This document shows, piece by piece, positions 11,712 through 22,999 of a stretch of DNA of 64,000 bases. Each line of letters opens with the position of its first letter. Position 1 is the stretch's first letter. Under the pieces are notes generated by a model that was not told the DNA's origin, did not search any database, and saw nothing but the letters and a program-made list of their open reading frames with translations. This DNA is from Daedaleopsis sinensis (taxonomy: Eukaryota > Basidiomycota > Agaricomycetes > Polyporales > Polyporaceae), in the NCBI GenBank assembly GCA_033807695.1, contig CM066307.1, positions 1,798,001-1,862,000 on the forward strand, in the 5' to 3' direction. The position numbers and the translations under genes are program-made.

Positions 11712-12837
11712 TGCGGGGGGAGAGGCGAATGCAGGAGATGTTGGAGCTGCCTCCGTTCCCGGAGACACAGTTTTTATACCATTAGCTAGTATATCAGTTA
11801 CCCGATTCCTGTCGGATACATTCGTAGGTTCCGCAGCACAGGAACGTGCCCGAGACCCTGTTCCAGAGATGAAATGAGCTCAACGGAGGAAAGTAGCAAG
11901 GAGTAAGCCTTGGGGAACGGAGAGTGTATTTTGGGCGACGGGGTTAAGCGAAGGAAACATCTGTTTGGATTCCGCGTCCAAGAAGGCACGGTTGTCGAGT
12001 ACCTGCTGTCACAAAAACCTTAACGGTGGTAGGAGAGCGGCTGGAAATCCAGGTTCTTCAACTTCGGAACTGTGCACGGAGCGGGAACTACCGCCAGTCC
12101 ATTACCGACGGCGACGGCGACTGCGGTCGGCTGCGTTCCTGGAATGGAGGATGTTCCCGGGTGATGTGGAATACTCGTAGGGGTTAGAGGTCGCTGCGGA
12201 GCGGGGGCCATACCTACCCCCCCGCAGTATGGTCGCTGTGGTTCCCGAGAGAAGAGACGATCGAGACACTAGTCGTGTTATAGCAAAGATGCAATCCGGA
12301 TCAGCTAACGGGCAGGGACTGGGCGTAGAGCTGCACGTAGGGAGTAGTCAGATCCCATCCCATCGGACTCGGAGTACCGATTGTTTATCGTACCAGTCTA
12401 TATGAGTGGTGTGTACGCGGAGTGACAGAAAAGGATATGTCTTCGGAGATCCGCTAGAAATGAGATTGTCTCCGCGGTCTGTGCGGTGCCTTTATTATTC
12501 AGCTTCAAATTGTTTCGTTGCAAATACAACGCTCGTTGTATGCGATCACCTGGAATGGATTCCTTCGTTGTTGCTTTGCAGACACGGAGAGAGAGAGTGA
12601 CTCGACTGGTAGTGCCGATAGCGCCGGAGCTGCACAGCACTGCCGTAGCAATCTAATGTCGACTGGTTTGTACGTTGAAGTAAATATTACCGACAGATGA
12701 AGGGAACGGTCCGTCACCGCGCCATTTCTGAGCGACAGTAGTCTAGCCGATCGCACGCATGTGCTTGCAGATGTCGTTAGTGGTGTGCATCTTGACCAAA
12801 CAGGACTGACTAACCAGGGAAATTGCTGAGTTAGCTA
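11712..12837. other. Upstream of R1; possible Pro/Ala-rich exon at 12020-12211
   Basis: A minus-strand frame at 12020-12211 starts with ATG and is rich in Pro, Ala, Thr and Val. Another open stretch at 11712-11860 runs in the R1 frame. These may be 5' exons of R1 or its untranslated leader. I found no clean splice chain connecting them. Confidence 0.3.
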
Positions 12838-13361
12838 CTATAGTGGCCGAGGACATATGCACCTCGCTGAGTCTCGAGTGACGGTGTAGTTCAGGCCGCG
12901 AGGCTGTACAGTTCCCGGGAGGTTTTGACAACTCAGTATGCGACGATAGGCACTGTCCGCAACGGTCAGATGAAACGACTCAGGTGTGCTCCGAATGGGA
13001 GACGTCTGCATGTTTCGTTCTCTGGAGGACCGAGCGGACCAGATCCAATTGATAGCTGAGGTTATCGTTGTTGATGGTGTTGACAGTACGTGATGGACAG
13101 TATTCGGGCGACGTGCACGGACTAGCGATGGTGGGTGCAACGTGTCAGACCCTGAAGACGAATCTGTAAGCCCTGACACTGGAGAGACACTGCAAATTTC
13201 AACAGCACAGGTTCAGCTGACATGAGCAACGATCGGCGTATGTGTAAGCTGTTGTCACCGACATGCGCTGAATCAACAGAGACGACGTGTTCGGGCAATG
13301 AATCGTCGGAATGCGCAATGGGATAAACTGTACGTACTGTGGATGGGAAAGGCGCAGCCAC
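12838..13361 (-). CDS. Candidate hypothetical gene
   Basis: Two overlapping minus-strand frames (13122-13361 from an ATG, and 12838-13179 to a TAG) have coding-like composition and could be exons of one gene. Their junction is not resolved: a possible intron between them would be only about 27 nt. It lies head to head with the plus-strand gene at 13532, so they might share a promoter. No domain is recognised. Confidence 0.25.
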
Positions 13362-13531
13362 ATGCTAGGATGTACGCGTAGTCGTAGTGCGGTGAAATCC
13401 AGTTATGCGCTACAGCACCGGACGATATTGACGTGTTTGTATCGGAACTGGCGAGGACATGAAGAAATGGTATATATAACTGGATAGTTTGGAACAAAAC
13501 TCACCTGTATCCCTATTCCCCCCACACCACG

Positions 13532-15132
13532 ATGTCTTTCATTGCGCGCGAAACAGTCGATATGTGGAAGGAACGTCCATTGCGGCTTAGTGATGTTCCT
13601 CTCGAGGTCGCTTGCAAGTCCATCGGGACAGCGAAACAGATGTTCCATGCGAAACGGGTCAGCCGCGTGGAATGGGTGGTGAGCGAGTTTGTATACATGT
13701 TTTATCAATTCGTCACTCACTGCTTGCTGCTTAGCTCTGTGACCCGGCGAGCAATGCTCCAGTGGTTTTCAGTTACGCCGCAATCTTTGCGAGCAGTGAT
13801 CCCGTGGAAACAGGAAATCTCGTTGCCGGCGAGAACAGTACTGACCAGTATGTGGATCCACAGAGACGGTAAGTTAATCCGGATACACACAGACGACGTT
13901 CACTCACCTTACTGCTGAATTAGGTGCGAGTTCGCGAGCTGGCGCTGCCATTACTCGTACTCGTTCGATACCACCGAGGATGTAGGGCTGTTCGAGGCGC
14001 AATCTGTGAGGAGTTCAGTGCAGTGTCATCCGGAGTATGCGCTGATAACAACAAGGCCATTGACAGCTACATGGAAACCGTCGACGGGTTCAATGTAGTT
14101 GAACCGAAGGAAAGACGATCGTGGCAGTCAGGAATGCGCGGCACTCTAGCACAGCGCTTCTGGATGCGGACACCGATGTTCCTACGGGTGGACGAGAACA
14201 GATCAAAGCCAGTTCCTCCAGCCCATCTGCACGAATGGGTAAAGGCTGCCGACCGGCGCTCCAGGCTCTATCGTGCGAATCCCGCCCGTCCGGGTGTTTT
14301 CGCACTGGAGGATGGGATGCTGAAGAACATATCCGACTGTCCACCAGGTCAGTTGGTACGTGGAGATGCCGTCGCGATATCGTTCACCATCTCGTACGTC
14401 GTCGGCAAATCGGATTGGTATCCGAATTTCGTCCTCATCGACTTGGTACGAGTCGGTCACGATACACCTCCGGCTGTCGAGAATGAGGAGCTGTTCAGTG
14501 AGATAGAGTTGGGCAGTGTGACTAGAGAGGCGTTGCGAGAGGGCGAGGTGCTGGACGGTGAGTGGTGATATGAATACAGTCATAGGAAACTGGCTTACGT
14601 CGTTCAAGGAGACAACACGATCGAGGATCCGGATCGTGTATCCTCGTCGAACATTGTCCAGCAGGCTCGCAAGGGCAAGAAGCGGGCGCGCAGTGCTAAT
14701 TTAGACATTAAATATCCGTTTCAAGAGGTCGATGCGCATCGTGTCGTAGTGGAAAATAGCACTGGGGTCTTCGAGTCCACAGGTATGTCCTGCTGAGCTG
14801 GTCGTTAGACGTTGAGACTGACGTTGAGCGGGAATGAAGATCAAGGAGATGGAGGGAAGGAACTCAACGCCGACGCTGAAGACATATCGGTCTCTTTACG
14901 GGACGATGGTGTTGACCCGTCTGGCAGGGAGGCACCGTCGTGCTCTTCGTCCAACTCCACGGCATCGTCTACGACCGAGAGCTCGGTATCCTCGAGCGAG
15001 GATGGGATCGTGATCGTTTTTGAAGCATCTCCGCCTGGAGGGATTACGGGCGTTCAATATGACGGGCTGTCCGACAAGGACAAGTCAGACCTGGTGGCCC
15101 CAATCCGCAAGAGGCCGCGTGGTAGAAAGTGA
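13532..15132 (+). CDS. Unknown protein, six predicted exons, about 440 aa
   Basis: Six exons join in one continuous frame. The ATG at 13532 leads an exon ending REW. The next exon starts LCDPASN. A third runs through WRCHYSYSFDTTEDVG. The long fourth exon contains GQLVRGDAVAISFTISYVVG and DWYPNFVLIDLVRVG. The fifth ends in VFESTG, and the last is acidic and Ser-rich and closes with the basic tail RKRPRGRK before a stop at 15130. Introns are about 48-63 nt with normal GT-AG ends (for example GTAAGTTAAT near 13869). The conserved-looking part is the RGD-V segment followed by a hydrophobic beta-like stretch. The acidic tail with terminal basic patch resembles a nuclear protein. I have the impression that this type of protein is widespread in Agaricomycetes, but I cannot name a family or function. 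Confidence 0.6.
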
Positions 15133-18100
15133 AGTTCGAGGACCGCGCATGTTCGTAACCAACAATTCGGTGAGTCGCACTTCCGTGAAGGGGATTTTCG
15201 CTGTCTCTGATTCCTGTTGGGAGATAGTGTCCGGCGGGCGGTTGTCGAGGCTGAGCTAGTAGATAATAACTCACGACAGACGTGTAGCTTGGAAGAAGGT
15301 TGAGTTTGCACGTACAGTAGTAGTACCCCAGATGTGGAGATATGTTCCATGCGTTGAAAGGGCTGTGTTGTTGTCGGTATGGAAAGGGATTTTGAAGTCG
15401 TACGGATGCATACTAGGAAGAAGTTTCGCGTTAGTGGGAACATATACATCTAAGCCGCCGGCTCGTTTAAGCAGACCTGCGGATGGACATGGTGTCACGA
15501 GCGTGGTTTGAAGGCTGTGCCGGGGAGTACTAAGGATGTTGCGTTGTAGACATGTCGTTAGTACGATCAGTCGAGGTGGTAGCCAGTGCGGCAGCTAGTG
15601 TCACATCGCACGTTAGCAGCGCAGTTACTGGATGGTAACTAATAGTGATAGCACGTACAAAAGGCTCTAAAGCACAACATCCGTCCATGCCCGTGTCATG
15701 CATTCTGAACGTAGCAGTACGGGGTGGCCGTAACCAATAGGTGCACGCGGAGTCCGGAGGTTGGGTCCGGTCACCAGAGATGCTGTGACACCGAAGCCGC
15801 AAATTGTGGCTGTCTTGTCCGCGAAGCAATGCGTGCCCAAGGGCTCGGCAAAGACATTTGTATTCTCTACATCCTTGACTGATGAGGTCGCCATTGCTGA
15901 GACGCGTCGGGATACTACGACAGGCATGTCGGGCGAGTGTGAGTGCAGGGACAGGTGTCGCGACTCCTGGATAGCGGGGACGAAGGGGTGATGAAGGAGA
16001 TCGCAGAAGAGCTCCATCGTCTAGTCTCTCAGTGAGGAACGCCGGACACATTCGTCGACAAGTGCACTGGACCTGCGAGTGTCTGCATGGCATACGCCGC
16101 GGTAGTCAAGACCATGGAGCTGTCAATTCAAGACGTCCCAGACGCTATCAGAGCGGGGGCAATTAAGAAGCCGAACAGCAAGTGGAAGGAAGTATGGGAG
16201 ACGTACGTGTACGTAGGGGGCATGAGCGTCGCTGAGACTCATCGCACAGTGATGCGTAGATGAGAAGGGCATGCACTGATTTTACGGCTAATTCAAAATG
16301 AACGATGACTTACACATGTAGTATGTTCATATCGCAACAGAAGAGTAACGACACGACGCTTTTTACGGTAGCCGACTTGGAGGAGTCGGATGGGGTCTTC
16401 GAGATGGGCAGGCGACATTGCATCAGATACTGCGGATGGAGGTCAACAAGTGTCTCGCGTAGACGCATGGCTGGAGATGTGTATGTACCTTTTGATACGT
16501 CCTCGCCGACTGGCGAAGGAGTGACGTGCCCGCAATGGAGGCCGTGTCTTGCTATAGTCGAGTGTGCACTTTGTTCGCATTGTCGAGTCAATGGATGCCA
16601 ACAACGATAGAGATGTGACTGATGAGTTTGGGGGATCGTAAACGGAGAATGTGAAGGATACGCCTCAAGACATACCGTTTTATACGACCTCGCCGACTCG
16701 CCAGGGAACGCGATGCCAGCAAAAGGGGGCCGATATGCTGCTATAGTCGAGTCTGCACTTGTCCCCGCTGTCGGATTAATGGATGTCACCGACGATAGAG
16801 ACGTCACAGATCGTTTCGGGGATTGGTAGGTGCAGAATGTGAAGGATACAGCTGTAGACAAGGGCTGAGGATATGTGTCACTGTCGTTTGCAAGCAAATA
16901 GAGCAAAGGGGTTACAATCACGACGTGCCAGCCTAGACACGCGAAACGCTTCCGGCAGCGGGTTCAATGAACCCTGTGGAACGACACTAATCTGTATAAT
17001 CGGGCACGCTGATATGGGGGGGCAGGGGGGATACTTCCCTTTCGCCGGGTTTCTTAGGCGAAACATCTGCGCGATATGGTAGGGCGTGAAACTCCGGGTC
17101 CAAATAAACCAATGTTACTATGGGATTATGTGACAGCTATAGTACGCATTCAATGGGAATAGTAGCTCTAGTGTGCAACAACTTACGATTGCTATCGACA
17201 TAGTCGTATATCTGGCCGCACTTCAATAACGAAGCTTGTATGCGTGAAATGTGGCGCACATATACTTATATCCACGGCAACACTGCCCCCCTGAGGCGCG
17301 AGGTTGCTGGCGAACTCAGGGGGAAAACATTGACGACGACACTAACGGCCGGAATAAATTGTGAAAGGGGACACATCTCGCGGTACAGAGCCAGTGCCAG
17401 TGAGACAGAGAGCGAGTTGAGGTTTATATTCCGATTAAACGAATGAGCCGTTGGTTCGCATTGGTCGACGAAACGTAAAGTCAGTGGTCTACTAGAAGTG
17501 CTATTATGCGGAGTGCATGGTACGTACCTGAAGGGGTGTGTACAGCGGAGCTGGCGAGCGGGTGTACTACTACTACTAGAGCCGGAACAGCAACAATAAG
17601 CGGGATGAGAGCACGTCGTTGGCTCCGATGTGCGTCTACAACGGAGAGTGGAGGCGCCGAGAAACAATGCCACACGGCCGACCAGTCGTGCGGCGAAGGA
17701 GGAGGAGGAGGAGGAGACTGGAGGAGGAGAAGATCAAGGACAAAGCGCTGACGCGGATTTTCAGATCCAAGCGCTGGCCGATGCCCGTCCTAATATGGTA
17801 TGTCGATGATGTAAGGAGAATGGCGCCCGAGCCAACATAGTAAGCTGCCGGTCAGAGCCGCGCGCTCGAAAACATGTTTGGCTAGTACTAGTAGTACAAT
17901 ATAGAGATGAACAGGACAAGACATAGTATATTCGCTAGCAGGGTGAGGGAAGATGGCAATTTATGATATTGTGTATGTGGAGGCAAGAGGAAGGAGGAGG
18001 AAAGATATAGCTGGAGCCGGACCGACGCGTGAGATCATGGCAGTCATGGTCTTCCGGGTCTTGTAGTGGTGCGACCGGGCGCCGAGCAGAACTAAGAGGT

Positions 18101-18511
18101 GTGACTGTAGTTCAGTTTCGCCGCACCACATGTGAGCTGCAACGTCCAGACGTCGGAGCACAAAGTTTACCCCGGTACACGTAGCAGCTGAGTACAAGTT
18201 GTTAACTTGGAATGCTAGTATACAGACGCAAATGAAAAGTTCGGCATCAGTTAGCCGGCGAATTAGGAGGTGGTAGTTACAACGCCACGTACCTGATCCC
18301 ATGACAAAGTATGTATAGTCAGTACAGTAGCGGACACGTAGCTTCGGACAGTGGAGGGGTGAGGATGCCACCGTCCTCAACGTCCGGGACGAGATTACAC
18401 AGCAAGTGGGCGTCCTCAGGGAAGCTCCGGGATGACTCGTATTGCAGCGGATACCATTTGCTGTCAGAAGCATTCGATATTAAGTGGTTGTTCGAGTTGG
18501 GTGGATGTACC
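15133..18511. other. 3.4 kb with only weak coding signals
   Basis: A short plus-strand frame (16087-16263, ATG, 58 codons, reading MAYAAVVKTMELSIQDVPDA at its start) looks coding and may be a first exon. A minus-strand frame at 15667-16017 is another weak candidate. A (GGA)n-type purine run sits near 17698-17735. Nothing else is supportable apart from the duplication listed separately. Confidence 0.3.
16485..16862 (+). repeat. Old tandem duplication, two copies of about 187 bp
   Basis: The segment containing CCTCGCCGACT(G/C)GC, then GCTATAGTCGAGT(G/C)TGCACTT, then AATGTGAAGGATAC occurs twice, about 187 bp apart. Copies have diverged substantially but align end to end. It lies in undecoded sequence. 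Confidence 0.75.
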
Positions 18512-19281
18512 TTATTGTGCAATGAGAAGGAAACCACCCTGTCAGTATGACGCGGAAACGGTTAGCACGATCTCACCTCTAGATCGCTTTCGAGTTCCAT
18601 GTCCAGTCCGGCGGTGTCTAAGGCTAGGGAGTGTTGTAGCATTTGGCGGGAGCCGTTATCCGACGGGACAACCGGCGAAGGAACAAGTGGCATAGTGTGT
18701 AACAGGTCGTGCTCGTTAGCATGAGAGCTAATTGGAGAGGGTACCCCATGCAGCTCGGGAGATGGAGTGGTGGTTAACGATGGGTCATAGTCGGGAGTGA
18801 TGGGCCGCGGGGATAACTCCAATACGCGGAGTTTGGGAGTAATATCTTTCGGCCAGATGTGCAATGGGTAAGGCCTACGACCAAGCAACCAATCTTCACC
18901 CTCGCTACCGTAAACTGTTCCGTCTTGCACGCAGTCATAGAGGTTGAATGTAAACTCGGAAGTGTTGCTGCATGGCCCCCGGTCGCATCGTAGTCGGAGT
19001 GCAAAACAACGTCCACACCGTAGGCTTCCTTGGCCAAAACACTACGGGTAGACAAGTCAGAACAGGGTGTGAGCTGTCTATGGCGACGTTTCAGGACTTA
19101 CCGGAAGAAGCGCGTTCAAACACGTGTAGCAAGGTATCTTGCGGGTTCCAAGGTGGAGCGTGACGTTCAGGTGGGGGATGGAAGACATGGGTGGCAGCGT
19201 GCTCTGATGTAGGAGCTGTGGCTCGGTCAGAGCGACGTCAAACGGCGGTGTCGCAGTGTCCTCCGCATTCAGAGTGGTCAT
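18512..19281 (-). CDS. Small protein with Zn2Cys6-type cysteine spacing across an intron
   Basis: The ATG at 19281 (MTTLNAED) opens exon 1, which ends CYTCLNALLP. An intron with a GTAAGTCC donor and CCCGTAG acceptor (about 19040-19100) joins it to CFGQGSLRCGRCFALRLRC. Across the junction the six Cys have the spacing C-x2-C-x6-C-x7-C-x2-C-x6-C, which fits the fungal binuclear zinc cluster pattern. The first loop lacks the usual basic residues, so DNA binding is uncertain. Downstream the protein is Pro/Ser rich and acidic (ELESDLE). The C-terminus is tentative: a predicted intron near 18560 leads to a stop at 18512, while reading through stops at 18562. A regulator of about 235 aa with an N-terminal zinc cluster is one reading. 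A structural Cys-rich domain is the alternative. Confidence 0.5.
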
Positions 19282-19576
19282 TTTCAAGAGGTCATGAGCT
19301 GACAGCTTAGAGGATCTAGACAGAAAGGACGCACATCGACTATAACCGATCATGCAAGTTCGTGAGAATACATTGCTTAGCAGCCAAGACGATTGCTGTC
19401 TACCGGTGGTTACACGGAGTCAGAGCAGAAGCTGCGCGAACTGTGCAATCATCTCACTGACGAATGCGCGGGTCGTGCCACTAAAACGTCAAGAAGTCCC
19501 ATCTTCTACTGCGATCTCGATACGTGAGAAATACATGCTAAATGGCACCGCATGTCAGCCACTCCCAAACGCCGTA

Positions 19577-20733
19577 CTAATCCAACGACTCGGTCACTTC
19601 CAACTTTATCGCGAGCTTCGGTCCGTGAATGTCGGGTTTCGCATCCTTGTTTGTCGGAGAGCTATCGGGAGCTTCGGAATACGAGACGAACTGCAGCAGA
19701 TTTCAATAGGATCATGTCAATACCGTGCGCGGAGACTATGCATCTGCCACATACCTCTCCGTTTGTCGGAGGATAGGTTTGTCGCGCTAGCCAGCCTTTA
19801 TGCACGGTGGGAATAACTGGTAGTGTCGGCAGATGGGGAGACGGCTCCTTCCGGAAATGAACCAAGAATGCGTCTCGATTCCCGAAGAACGGACCGAAAC
19901 GTGTTGGGCGCGTGCGTGTGAGAGTGAACCAGCTACTGGGGACCATTTCGAAACCCCTTCCCTGATACTTTGTAAGTGCACGGTAGTCGGATGGTACCAA
20001 ACCGCGGAGCTTCATGTTGATGATCCCGCGGCGTCGGAATGTATGGTTTGGGTACCCGCAAACCCCACCATCAGGCGTTATGAAATTCTGAACGACGGTG
20101 GACCAGAATCCGCGTAGCGGAGCGAGGGGGTTATCGCGACCACTGCGGATCACGTCGACATATCGAGCTGTCGGAGTGGTGAAGCGAACGATATCTTTTA
20201 TGAAATGGTTGTTGCCCACGTCAGAATGCAAGGAAGTCGGTCCTCGATTCTCGGCATCAGTGAAGCCTAGGCTGTGTTGGGAAGTGATCGTCGCAACGAA
20301 GGAGTCAAATTTGTGATCAGGGACGTATATGTCCATGTCCCGAGGAGTCCACCGCTCGGACGGAAGGAAGTAGTAGAGCGCGATAGATCCGGAGATGACG
20401 GCCCCGTGGCTGCGAAGAGTGGAGTCGAAAAGCTCGAGGTCGTGGACGAATGGACCCACGCAAATCTCGTAGCGCTGGCGCAGCTGTGTCGCGACGGCCG
20501 TGAATAGCGTACGACAGGTCAGACGCCATGCAATCAAAGCAGTAACAGAGGAATGGTCGATGATCTCGAACAAAATTTCGGTAGGGATACTGATGTGCTT
20601 TAATTAGCATCGTCGTAATTGTTGGGGAAGGAGCGACGTACTGGACGGTAGATTCATTGTCTGAGAGGAGGAGAGTCTCCGGCCGTGAGCGAGCAAGCGT
20701 GGTCGAAACAGCAGGAAGAACATCTGAAAGCAT
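19577..20733 (-). CDS. F-box / nucleotidyltransferase-like protein A
   Basis: Three exons. Exon 1 (ATG at 20733) joins through a 52-nt intron to HIPTEILFEIIDHSSVTALI, an F-box-like helix pair ending AWRLTCR. F-boxes normally dock a protein to the Skp1 arm of an SCF ubiquitin ligase. About 55 residues later comes ISGSIALYYFL, then RDMDIYV, and later YVDVIRSG. These fit the nucleotidyltransferase fold signature (G[GS] helix, D-x-D, third Asp), so this copy could be catalytic. A YPNHTFRRRGI motif follows. The end is remade by a 69-nt intron (GTATGTGG to CTGCAG). Spliced, the frame runs FVSYSEAPDSS to a stop at 19577; unspliced it stops at 19662. It lacks the C-terminal Cys/RYFGD block of copies B-D. 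Agaricomycetes carry many such proteins. Their substrate is unknown to me. Confidence 0.75.
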
Positions 20734-21210
20734 TGGAAGAAGGGGCAGGTGTGTGGTCGAGCGTAGCGGTTCAGCCGCGATGGAAATACCGTACGGGTGA
20801 ATCGCCCACCACTACTGCAGCAATATACATGTCAACGATTCTTCCTATAACTCACCGTGCAGTGCTCGAGTGACAGCGGACCTTGCTGAAGGAGATTGAC
20901 ACGGAAGTGTAATAGGGTGACAAAGTTGCTGACGTACGTACCTGTTCGACTGAACGACGACTCCGCTGATATCGGATGAACTTAAAATGAGCAGTCCGTA
21001 GCTTCTGCGGGGATATAAGGTTGTCATTCATACCATGTAGTACTCCGTGACTCACTGGATTAAATACACCAGATCTACTGTGCATCGAAGCAGACGTCAC
21101 AATCCCGAGCGGACGTAAATATTAGAGCCTACATGCGCAGCGAGATCCGTACCCACGCATCTAGCCTATCAGAAAGTCAACAATGATCGCCGTAAAGATC
21201 TACTACAGTG
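20734..21210. other. Spacer between F-box genes A and B
   Basis: Upstream region of gene A and downstream region of gene B. No other feature seen. Confidence 0.4.
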
Positions 21211-22452
21211 TCAGACCGCAGCGGTAAGTCGAATGCTATCCAGCTCCGAGATGGGTGGGATATCATCGTGCTCGTAATGTATCGGCAGGAAGATAGAGGT
21301 GTCATGAGGTTGACGTGTGGTAATAGAAATGACAGCCGGTGGGAGCAAGCTGTCGGTTCGGCTACAATCCCTCGTACATCGGTGCGAGCTCCAGATCCGC
21401 CAAATGGGCATATGAGCGAACGGTGCAATACAGCGGACTGTAAGCCAAGTGCGACCGTGGCGAATGGGATCGAGCAGTCCGACGATGGAGCCTCGATCGC
21501 CGAAGTATCGACCCTGGTCTGGGCAACAGAAGTCATCTCTTGCGCAAAGAGAGACCAGCCTGGGAGGAAGGAAGGGCGGGGGAGAAGGGAAGAGGTCGCG
21601 GGGCCACAACGGTGCAGGAGCCGTGAATCGATACCCAGACATGACCAATGCGTCCAGCGTTCGCTGTTCGTGTGGGCGGAGGTTGTGGACACCGAGGTCA
21701 GAAAAGAACGCTTCTCGATTTGTGGTGAGTCGTGGATACCCACTACCGTAGGAGTACTCCGACACGAAATTCACCAAGGCTGTCACCCAGGAGAGGCTGA
21801 TCGGGGTACACGCACTGGATGTGGTGGACTCGTACAGGGCGATGAGTTGACCGTTCGACGTGCGGGCCTTGAGTATCGCCTCGCACCGAACTCCTCTGCG
21901 CCGCTGCATAGGACCGTCAACTGGTTGGATGGATAGCACGTTGATGTCGATGTTGAACGAAGAGCCATGCATGATGAGATCTATGAAGACACCGAACCAT
22001 CCGAGGGGAATGTAGATTTCCAGTACCTCCGGCTCCACCGAACTCTCGGGGTGGACGAATGACAAGGCGACCTCGCCTCCGATGACGGCCTCGCAAAGGC
22101 TCATCAGTCTCAGTAACTCGCGAGAGGCCGGAAGGAACTTGGACACCAATCGTCGGATTCTTCGGGAGTGATGGTCAACGGTCTGCTTGTAAGCTGCGTG
22201 ACACGTCAACCTCCATGCGGCAAGGGTCGGAAAATCCATGGCCTCGGTGACGAGGGATCCCAAGTACGCGTTCCGCCTATGACGGACGGATTAAGTCACT
22301 GGTCAGTTGTCGATCCGCGAACGACCGGAAAAAACTCCGGCTACGTGTAGCATCACTTACACAAGATGAGTGGCTTTCGATTGTGCGTGGTGGGCAAGGA
22401 CCCGACGCGGTAGGGGAAAACGGTCCTGCAGGCCTGACTGGTAGACGGATGT
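21211..22452 (-). CDS. F-box / pseudo-nucleotidyltransferase-like protein B (5' end unresolved)
   Basis: The main exon (22263 region down to 21211) carries an F-box-like start (SLVTEAMDFPTLAAWRLTC), the IGGEVALSF segment, the conserved YGSGYPRLT motif, and the block CCPDQGRYFGDRGSI followed by LLDP. An upstream exon (from about 22452) joins by a GTAAGTGATG donor and GTCATAG acceptor and ends KATHLV. Its own 5' acceptor (CCTGACAG) implies at least one more first exon that I did not find. Where copy A has D-x-D this protein has VLEIYI, and the third Asp is replaced (LIALYES), so catalysis is unlikely. The gene is divergent from the kinase gene that starts near 23000. Confidence 0.65.
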
Positions 22453-22999
22453 CTGTCAGGAAGCGGTGCTGAAGGAATGCGGGATTGACATATTTACCAT
22501 AGCGTTATGGTGCAGAGTGGGGTGGCTCAGGTAGGCCAGTTGTCAATGAAGTTCAAATATACGAGACAGAACGGGTTGTTCGTTATCTGGCAGCGAGTGA
22601 GAGGGAAGAGACGGTCTCGTCGAACTGACCCGAGATGATCGGACTCACATTCAACCGAGAACTAGCGCGACATCTGGGAAGTCCGCGGCTGTGGAAAGCG
22701 GCAGTGACTGTGCTGAGCTGTACACACAGCTAATATCTGGACAGGATGTGCGAGCCGCAGTCATTCAGTTCGACGTCCCTTCCCATATGGATTTCCTGTG
22801 TTATGCTTATGATAGTGAATCTATCCAAACTCGTCATCTCGCGACATACCTACTGCCGGTACTCGATCGGTAAGTCGTGACAGACTCTCCATGTGGACTA
22901 GTTGCATATCTAGCTGTACACATGTTAACAGGACAACCACGCTAAGTAGACGGGAAAGAGTAAGACCTACACCTCAGTGCCGAGCGTGGCAGCATCGAT

